From assembly GCF_018408855.1 (NCBI RefSeq), contig NZ_AP024322.1, positions 310,001 to 374,000 on the forward strand: a stretch of DNA of 64,000 bases, read 5' to 3'. The translations under genes were made by a program, and so were the position numbers. This document shows, in pieces, positions 58,388-64,000 of this stretch; position 1 is the first letter of the stretch, and every line of letters starts with the position of its first letter. The stretch comes from Caballeronia sp. NK8 (GTDB taxonomy: Bacteria; Pseudomonadota; Gammaproteobacteria; Burkholderiales; Burkholderiaceae). The notes beneath the pieces were generated by a model that was given only the letters and a program-made list of their open reading frames with translations, ran no database searches and was not told the DNA's origin.

Positions 58388-60577
58388 ATGCCCTTGTCCG
58401 ACCGCCGCCCGGCTTCCCCGACCGATGCACTCCCGACCGCGGACGAAGCCGACGCCCCTGTCGCGCGCAAGCGGGCGAAGCCGGCCGAGAGCGCGGAGAA
58501 GAAAGTCAAACCGGTCGTGAAGACGGCCGACAAGCTCGCGAAGCTCGGCCTGAAGTCCGACATCGATCTCGTCCTGCACCTGCCGATGCGCTACGAGGAC
58601 GAAACCTCGCTCACGCCCATCGGCGAGCTGATTCCGGGCGATATCGCGCAGACCGAAGGCGTCGTGTTCGACAACGAGATCGCCTATCGGCCGCGCCGCC
58701 AGTTGCTCGTGAAAATCCACGACGACGCCGGCGACGAACTCACGCTGCGCTTTCTCAACTTCTACGGCTCGCAGGTCAAGCAGATGGCCATCGGCGTGCG
58801 CCTGCGCGTGCGCGGCGACGTGCGCGGCGGCTTCTTCGGCCTGGAGATGGTGCATCCGGCGGTGCGTCCCGTCGATGACGGCGCGCCGCTGCCGCAGGCG
58901 CTCACGCCGGTTTACCCGTCGACGGCGGGCATTTCGCAGGCGTACTTGCGCAAGGCGATCGATTCGGCCATTTCGCGCGTGTCGCTGCCGGAACTGCTGC
59001 CTGAGCCGATCGCGCGCGCGCATCTCGCGCCACTGAACGTGCCCGGACTGCTCGACGCCGTGAAGACGCTGCATCATCCGCACGCGGATTCGGATGAAAC
59101 CGCGCTCATCGACGGCACGCATCCGGCGTGGACGCGCATCAAGTTCGAGGAATTGCTCGCGCAGCAACTGTCGCTCAAGCGCGCGCACGAGGAACGGCGC
59201 ACGCGCGCCGCGCCCGCGATGCCGCGCCGTTCGCCCGACGACGAAACATCGCTCGTCGGGCGGCTGTTGCGCGCGCTGCCGTTCGCGCTGACCGGCGCGC
59301 AGCAACGCGTGGTCGCGGAGATCGCGGGCGAACTCACGCTCGCGCATCCGATGCAGCGTCTTTTGCAAGGCGATGTCGGCAGCGGCAAGACGATCGTCGC
59401 GGCGTTGGCGGCGGCGCAGGCCATCGACGCGGGCTATCAGGCCGCGCTCATGGCGCCGACCGAAATCCTCGCGGAGCAGCACGCGCGCAAGCTGCGCGGC
59501 TGGCTGGAGCCGCTGGGCGTCACCGTCGCGTGGCTCGCGGGCAGCCTGAAAGCGAAGGAAAAGCGCGCCGCGACCGAGGCGGCGGCGCTCGGCACGGCGA
59601 AGCTCGTCATCGGCACGCACGCGATCATTCAGGATGCGGTCGAGTTCGCGCGCCTGGGGCTGGTGATCGTCGATGAACAACATCGCTTCGGCGTCGCGCA
59701 GCGGCTCGCGTTGCGCGCAAAGGCGCTGAACGCGGCGGACGGCGCGCGGGACTTCCAGCCGCATCAACTGATGATGTCCGCGACGCCGATCCCGCGCACG
59801 CTCGCGATGACCTACTACGCCGATCTCGATGTCTCGACCATCGACGAATTGCCGCCCGGCCGCACGCCGATTCTCACCAAAGTGGTGTCGGACGGGCGCC
59901 GCGACGAGATCATCGGCCGCGTGCGCGAGGCGGCGCTGACCGGACGGCAGGTGTACTGGGTCTGTCCGCTGATCGAGGAAAGCGAGACGCTGCAGCTTCA
60001 GACCGCCGTCGAGACGTATGAAACGCTCGTCGCCGCGTTGCCGGAGTTGCGCGTCGGACTGGTTCACGGACGGCTTGCGCCCGCCGAGAAGGCCGGCGTG
60101 ATGGATGCGTTCTCGCGCAACGAAGTGCAACTGCTCGTCGCGACGACGGTGATCGAAGTCGGCGTGGACGTGCCGAACGCGTCGCTGATGGTGATCGAGC
60201 ACGCGGAGCGTTTCGGGCTCGCGCAGTTGCATCAGTTGCGCGGGCGCGTGGGGCGGGGCAGCGCGGCGTCCGTGTGCGTGCTGATGTATGCGAACCCGCT
60301 GTCGCAGACGGCGCGCGCGCGTCTGCAGACGATGCGCGAAACCACCGATGGCTTCGAGATCGCGCGTCGCGACCTGGAGATTCGCGGTCCCGGCGAGTTT
60401 CTCGGCGCGCGTCAATCGGGCGAAGCGATGCTGCGTTTTGCGAGCCTCGAAAACGACGGCTGGCTGATCGAACCCGCACGCGAAGCCGCCGATCAGATGC
60501 TCAAGGGCTTCCCCGAAGCGGTTACGCGTCATCTCGCGCGCTGGCTCGGCGCGCGGGAGCACTATTTGAAGGCCTGA
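58388..60577 (+). CDS. recG: ATP-dependent DNA helicase RecG
   Basis: Helicase of 729 aa that remodels stalled forks. A wedge/OB domain (about 45-250) is followed by superfamily 2 motifs: Walker A GDVGSGKT (about 324-331), DEQHRFG (about 429-435) and the C-terminal QLRGRVGRG (motif VI). A TRG-type hook follows. The N-terminus carries a Lys/Ala-rich extension of about 40 residues. The ATG at 58388 is used; the frame extends upstream without conserved sequence. oxyR follows after 130 bp. Confidence 0.96.
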   Translation: MPLSDRRPASPTDALPTADEADAPVARKRAKPAESAEKKVKPVVKTADKLAKLGLKSDIDLVLHLPMRYEDETSLTPIGELIPGDIAQTEGVVFDNEIAYRPRRQLLVKIHDDAGDELTLRFLNFYGSQVKQMAIGVRLRVRGDVRGGFFGLEMVHPAVRPVDDGAPLPQALTPVYPSTAGISQAYLRKAIDSAISRVSLPELLPEPIARAHLAPLNVPGLLDAVKTLHHPHADSDETALIDGTHPAWTRIKFEELLAQQLSLKRAHEERRTRAAPAMPRRSPDDETSLVGRLLRALPFALTGAQQRVVAEIAGELTLAHPMQRLLQGDVGSGKTIVAALAAAQAIDAGYQAALMAPTEILAEQHARKLRGWLEPLGVTVAWLAGSLKAKEKRAATEAAALGTAKLVIGTHAIIQDAVEFARLGLVIVDEQHRFGVAQRLALRAKALNAADGARDFQPHQLMMSATPIPRTLAMTYYADLDVSTIDELPPGRTPILTKVVSDGRRDEIIGRVREAALTGRQVYWVCPLIEESETLQLQTAVETYETLVAALPELRVGLVHGRLAPAEKAGVMDAFSRNEVQLLVATTVIEVGVDVPNASLMVIEHAERFGLAQLHQLRGRVGRGSAASVCVLMYANPLSQTARARLQTMRETTDGFEIARRDLEIRGPGEFLGARQSGEAMLRFASLENDGWLIEPAREAADQMLKGFPEAVTRHLARWLGAREHYLKA

Positions 60578-60707
60578 CTGAACTCGCGCTGGCTGCGTCG
60601 GTCCCTATTTAGGCGGCGCGGACGGGTGAATCGGCAAAAGTTGTCGAACCGCTACCTGCAGGTGTATAACTCAAACCTATCGAATCAATGCAATTCATTG
60701 GCCGCCA

Positions 60708-61667
60708 ATGACCCTTACTGAACTGAAGTACATCGTCGCGGTTGCGCGCGAGCGGCATTTCGGCCGCGCGGCCGAGGCGTGCTTCGTCAGCCAGCCGACG
60801 CTGTCGGTGGCGATCAAGAAGCTCGAAGACGAACTCAACGTGCAGATCTTCGAGCGCGGCACGAGCGAAGTCAGCGTGACGCCGATCGGTGAGCAGATCG
60901 TGACGCAGGCGCAGCGCGTGCTCGAACAGACGCTCGCCATCAAGGAGATTGCCAAGCAGGGCAAGGATCCGCTGGTCGGTCCGCTGCGTCTCGGCGTGAT
61001 CTACACGATCGGGCCGTATCTGCTGCCGACTCTGGTCAAGCAGATGATCAAGGCGGTCCCGCAGATGCCGCTGATGCTCCAGGAGAACTACACGCTCAAG
61101 CTGATCGAGCTTCTGAAGCAGGGCGAAATCGATGTCGCCATCATGGCGCTGCCGTTCCCAGAAACCGGGCTGATGGTGCGCGCGCTCTATGACGAGCCGT
61201 TCGTCGTCGCGATGCCTTCGGGCCATGCGTGGGAAAACCGCGCGAAGATCGATCCCGACGATCTCAAGCAGGAAACCATGCTGTTGCTCGGCAGCGGCCA
61301 TTGCTTCCGCGATCACGTGCTCGGCGTGTGCCCCGAACTCATGCGTTTCTCGCAGAACGCGGACGGCATCCAGAAGACCTTCGAAGGATCTTCGCTGGAG
61401 ACGATCCGGCATATGGTCGCGAGCGGCGTCGGCATCACGGTGCTGCCGCGCATGTCGGTGAGCGAGGTGAGGCCGCATGCGGGCGGCATCGATTCCGGTC
61501 TGCTCAGCTACGTGCCGTTCGACGAGCCGGTGCCGGATCGGCGCGTCGTGCTGGCGTGGCGCAAGAGCTTCACGCGCATGCCGGCCATCGACGCCATCTG
61601 CGAAGCGATCGCCAATTGCGATCTGCCGGGCGTGAGAAAGCTGGACATGCCCGTCGCAGTGAACTGA
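60708..61667 (+). CDS. oxyR: Peroxide-sensing regulator OxyR
   Basis: LysR regulator of 319 aa. The helix-turn-helix is FGRAAEACFVSQPTLSVAIK (about 18-37). The two redox cysteines fall at C199 (GSGHCFRD) and C208 (LGVCPEL), the same numbers as in E. coli OxyR, so a disulfide switch is expected. It probably controls katA and dps downstream. It is followed by a hairpin terminator and then the katA regulatory region. Confidence 0.95.
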   Translation: MTLTELKYIVAVARERHFGRAAEACFVSQPTLSVAIKKLEDELNVQIFERGTSEVSVTPIGEQIVTQAQRVLEQTLAIKEIAKQGKDPLVGPLRLGVIYTIGPYLLPTLVKQMIKAVPQMPLMLQENYTLKLIELLKQGEIDVAIMALPFPETGLMVRALYDEPFVVAMPSGHAWENRAKIDPDDLKQETMLLLGSGHCFRDHVLGVCPELMRFSQNADGIQKTFEGSSLETIRHMVASGVGITVLPRMSVSEVRPHAGGIDSGLLSYVPFDEPVPDRRVVLAWRKSFTRMPAIDAICEAIANCDLPGVRKLDMPVAVN

Positions 61668-61686
61668 TCACGCTTTCTATCTTGCG

Positions 61687-61722
61687 AACGCCGCGCTCTG
61701 GCAACGGAGCGCGGCGTTTCTG
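61687..61722 (+). terminator. Terminator after oxyR
   Basis: AACGCCGCGCTC (61687-61698) pairs with GAGCGCGGCGTT (61707-61718), followed by TCTGTTT. Confidence 0.75.
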
Positions 61723-61759
61723 TTTGTGGTGTCGCGCGCGGGCGAAACCAGCGCAAACC

Positions 61760-61817
61760 TTGACCTATCGCATATATAAATTTAATCGAATTATAAAAAT
61801 CGATAGCCTAAGTTAGG
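61760..61817 (+). promoter_or_regulatory. AT-rich katA control region
   Basis: TTGACC (61760-61765) overlaps CTATCG (61765-61770), which is matched by CGATAG (61801-61806) across an AT-rich stretch. CCTAA-G-TTAGG (61807-61817) is a further dyad. OxyR sites are loose ATAG-N7-CTAT arrays; the match here is partial, so OxyR binding is inferred mainly from position after oxyR. Confidence 0.45.
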
Positions 61818-61866
61818 ATCCTTTTCACGGTCGACGCTTAGCCGACCACGACGAAGAGAGGATTCC

Positions 61867-61944
61867 ATGAACTTCTTCCACCGCTGGACCAGCCTTCGCG
61901 ACATGGCGGTTTGCCTTCTCGCCGATCTCGCTGGCGTGGCCTGA
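61867..61944 (+). CDS. 25-aa ORF in the katA leader
   Basis: A 25-codon frame ([23 protein letters not shown] then VA) has GAGAGG 5 nt before its ATG, as good a ribosome-binding site as that of katA. It ends 49 nt before katA. The peptide has one Cys and a hydrophobic second half. It could be a leader peptide or a small protein; I know no family. Confidence 0.4.
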   Translation: MNFFHRWTSLRDMAVCLLADLAGVA

Positions 61945-61993
61945 GCGCGCGCCCCACATCATCCAACGCAAACGCACAAGCAGGAGTATCACG

Positions 61994-63466
61994 ATGACGA
62001 CCCAACGACTCACGACCGCCGCAGGCGCACCCGTCGGCGACAACCAGAACGCGCAGACCGCGGGTCCGCGCGGCCCGGTCACGCTGCAGGATTTCTGGCT
62101 CGTCGAAAAGCTCGCGCATTTCGACCGCGAAGTGATTCCCGAGCGCCGCGTGCATGCGAAGGGCTCCGGCGCGTTCGGCACCTTCCGCGTGACGCACGAT
62201 ATCTCGCGCTATACGAAGGCGAAGCTGTTCGCCGACATCGGCAAGGAAACGCCGATCTTCATGCGCTTTTCGACGGTCGCAGGCGAGCGCGGCGCGGCCG
62301 ATGCCGAGCGCGACGTGCGCGGCTTCTCGATCAAGTTCTACACGGAAGAAGGCAACTGGGATGTCGTCGGCAATAACACGCCGGTGTTCTTCATCCGCGA
62401 CCCGCTGAAATTTCCCGACTTCATTCACACGCAAAAACGCGATCCGTACACGAACATGCGCAGCAACGTCGCGGCATGGGATTTCTGGTCGCGTCATCCG
62501 GAATCGCTGCATCAGGTGACGATACTGATGAGCGACCGCGGCATTCCGAAGAACTATCGGCAGATGCACGGCTTCGGCTCGCACACGTTCTCGTTCATCA
62601 ACGAGGACAACGAGCGCTTCTACGTGAAGTTCCACTTCAAGTCACAGCAGCCGCTCGAGAACTACACGGATGCCGAAGCGGCCGCCGTGGTCGCGAACGA
62701 TCGCGAAAGCGCGCAGCGCGATCTCGTCGGCAACATTGACGAGGGCAACTTTCCGCGCTGGAATTTCCGCATCCAGGTGATGACGGAAGAACAGGCCGCG
62801 CAGTCGAAGACGAATCCGTTCGACATCACGAAAGTGTGGCCGCACAAGGACTATCCGCTGATCGATGTCGGCGTGATCGAACTCAACCGCAACGCGCAGA
62901 ACTATTTCGCGGACGTGGAGCAGGCCGCGTTCACGCCCGCGAACGTGGTGCCGGGCATCGGCTTCTCGCCGGACCGGCTGTTGCAGGGCCGCCTGTTCTC
63001 GTATGGCGACACGCAGCGTTATCGCCTGGGCATCAACCATCACCAGATTCCGGTGAATGCGCCGCGCGCGCCGGTCGCCAATTCGTTTCATCGCGATGGC
63101 GCGATGCGTACCGACGGCAATCTCGGCGGCCGCGTGAACTACGAGCCGAACCGCTACGGCGAATTCGCACAGGACGCCAGCGTGAACGAGCCGCCGCTCG
63201 CGGGCGGCACGGTGTACCGCTACGACCATCGCGAGGACGACGATTACTACAGCCAGCCGGCGGCGCTGTTCCGGCTCTTCGACGACGCGCAGCGCGAACG
63301 CTTCTTCGGCAACATCGCGCGGCACATCCACGGCGTGCCGAACGAGATCGTGGCGCGGCAGATCGGGCACTTCCGCCGCATCGATCCGGCTTATGCGCAG
63401 GGCGTGACCGACGCGCTCGCGAAGCTCGGCCAGATCGTCGACGAGAAAGACACGGCCGCCGTCTGA
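61994..63466 (+). CDS. katA: Catalase KatA (monofunctional haem, small subunit)
   Basis: Catalase of 490 aa that splits hydrogen peroxide. The active-site His54 ([12 protein letters not shown]), distal Asn near 128 (GNNTPVFF) and proximal haem ligand Tyr337 ([11 protein letters not shown]) are all in place. Length places it in the small-subunit clade with NADPH binding. AGGAG lies about 8 nt before the ATG. It is downstream of oxyR and upstream of a small membrane protein and dps. Confidence 0.96.
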   Translation: MTTQRLTTAAGAPVGDNQNAQTAGPRGPVTLQDFWLVEKLAHFDREVIPERRVHAKGSGAFGTFRVTHDISRYTKAKLFADIGKETPIFMRFSTVAGERGAADAERDVRGFSIKFYTEEGNWDVVGNNTPVFFIRDPLKFPDFIHTQKRDPYTNMRSNVAAWDFWSRHPESLHQVTILMSDRGIPKNYRQMHGFGSHTFSFINEDNERFYVKFHFKSQQPLENYTDAEAAAVVANDRESAQRDLVGNIDEGNFPRWNFRIQVMTEEQAAQSKTNPFDITKVWPHKDYPLIDVGVIELNRNAQNYFADVEQAAFTPANVVPGIGFSPDRLLQGRLFSYGDTQRYRLGINHHQIPVNAPRAPVANSFHRDGAMRTDGNLGGRVNYEPNRYGEFAQDASVNEPPLAGGTVYRYDHREDDDYYSQPAALFRLFDDAQRERFFGNIARHIHGVPNEIVARQIGHFRRIDPAYAQGVTDALAKLGQIVDEKDTAAV

Positions 63467-63485
63467 ACACACGGGAGAAAACATC

Positions 63486-63638
63486 ATGTCTCAAGCGCTG
63501 GATCACATCGCTCAGGCCGTCGGGCATATCGAGGCGACGAGCCGTCAGGCTTCGCGCGGGGTGCGCGTCGCGCTCGCATTCGGCATTGTCGCGGCGGGGT
63601 ATGGGCTGGTCGTCGCGAGCGGGATCGTCGGCGCCTGA
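63486..63638 (+). CDS. 50-aa membrane protein between katA and dps
   Basis: A 50-codon ORF with GGGAG 8 nt before its ATG, 19 nt after katA. The first half ([19 protein letters not shown]) is an amphipathic helix. The second half ([21 protein letters not shown]) is a single membrane helix with small residues. The signals for translation are good and codon use is like its neighbours. I do not recognise a family; a katA co-transcribed accessory membrane peptide is the simplest reading. Confidence 0.65.
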   Translation: MSQALDHIAQAVGHIEATSRQASRGVRVALAFGIVAAGYGLVVASGIVGA

Positions 63639-63730
63639 GCGCGGCATCAGGGCGCAGTGCAATGCGCTTTGAAGCCCCGTCGCGCAATGAGTCGTTCCCC
63701 GTTTCTACGGTAGACTGTCGGACGCTCGAA

Positions 63731-63761
63731 ACGCCGCGCGGCAACACGAAGCGCGCGGCGT
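63731..63761 (+). other. GC-rich hairpin in the dps 5' region
   Basis: ACGCCGCGCG (63731-63740) pairs with CGCGCGGCGT (63752-63761). There is no T-tract, so it is a weak terminator or a 5'-UTR structure. TAGACT at 63711-63716 may be a -10 that would place the hairpin in the dps leader. Confidence 0.5.
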
Positions 63762-63796
63762 CCGCACCGTTCGAATCACTCTCTCACGGAGTCATC

Positions 63797-64000
63797 ATGG
63801 CGAAGAAAGGCACTGCACCCGCCGTCAACATCGGCATCAGCGACAAGGACCGCAAGAAGATCGCCGAGGGGCTGTCCCGGCTGCTGGCCGATACCTACAC
63901 GCTGTATCTGAAGACGCACAACTTTCACTGGAACGTCACGGGTCCGATGTTCAACACGCTGCACCTGATGTTCGAGACTCAGTACAACGAACTCGCGCTC
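63797..64000 (+). CDS. dps: Dps-family DNA-protecting ferritin (5' part)
   Basis: The first 68 codons are present; the gene runs off the window. [21 protein letters not shown] (within about 28-48) contains the ferroxidase-site His and the conserved NFHWNV of Dps, and [16 protein letters not shown] continues the second helix. Dps oxidises iron with peroxide and coats DNA. Its place after oxyR and katA fits peroxide control. Confidence 0.9.
   Translation, partial: MAKKGTAPAVNIGISDKDRKKIAEGLSRLLADTYTLYLKTHNFHWNVTGPMFNTLHLMFETQYNELAL

Overview
The window reads as a stretch of the main chromosome of a betaproteobacterium in the Burkholderiaceae, most likely the Paraburkholderia/Caballeronia group. 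The reasons are high GC coding DNA with a strong third-position GC/CG bias, the gene neighbourhoods (dusB-fis-purH-ruvC-ruvA, pqiA-pqiA-pqiB-pqiC, queA-tgt-yajC-secD-secF, recG-oxyR-katA-dps) and a Burkholderia-style palindromic repeat at the left edge. This assignment is inference from content. I see no prophage, IS element, CRISPR array, tRNA or rRNA gene. Nearly all of it is housekeeping DNA, so the interest lies in the intergenic regions, small genes and unusual domains.

Layout, left to right. 1-4751: a CA-rich repeated leader, then a fatty-acid beta-oxidation cluster (FadN-type dehydrogenase/hydratase, thiolase, enoyl-CoA hydratase). 4758-6255: molybdoenzyme accessory genes (fdhD, narM-like). 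6465-9587: a membrane PAS-PAS-LOV-like-GGDEF-EAL protein. 9598-12131: a hotdog thioesterase and an Atm1-type ABC exporter. 12167-14815: a NarK-type transporter divergent from a HypT-like LysR regulator. 14924-19603: glutamate metabolism (gdhA) and uptake (gltIJKL). 19650-23544: class II amidotransferase, pyrC, a DUF3025 gene, RNase P RNA and an OsmC protein.

23545-24108 is an unusual AT-rich intergenic region. It carries a probable ~62-nt sRNA with an anti-Shine-Dalgarno loop, followed by the rplM-rpsI promoter. 24109-30506: ribosomal proteins L13/S9, erpA, anmK, tyrS-dtd-histidine phosphatase, ruvB. 30626-31072 is an unidentified gene lying antisense between ruvA and ruvB. 31195-39588: ruvA, ruvC, purH, fis-dusB, ubiH-pepP and an rRNA methyltransferase. 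39738-44509: the three-gene transhydrogenase operon divergent from nudJ-mnmA. 44611-46064: a TetR regulator with three copies of one operator palindrome, and a glutathione transferase. 46182-52262: the pqi operon, then cytochrome b561 and two YceI genes. 52339-58302: secF, secD, yajC, tgt, queA. 58388-64000: recG, oxyR, a 25-codon ORF, katA, a 50-aa membrane protein and the start of dps (cut by the window edge).

How the genes work together: the right end is a peroxide-defence block (OxyR sensor, catalase, Dps). The glt/gdh block links glutamate import to its oxidation. fdhD, narM and narK suggest nitrate/formate metabolism whose structural enzymes lie elsewhere. The points most worth following are the anti-SD sRNA, the LOV-like sensor in the c-di-GMP enzyme, the triplicated TetR operator, the antisense ORF in the ruv locus and the small ORFs flanking katA.
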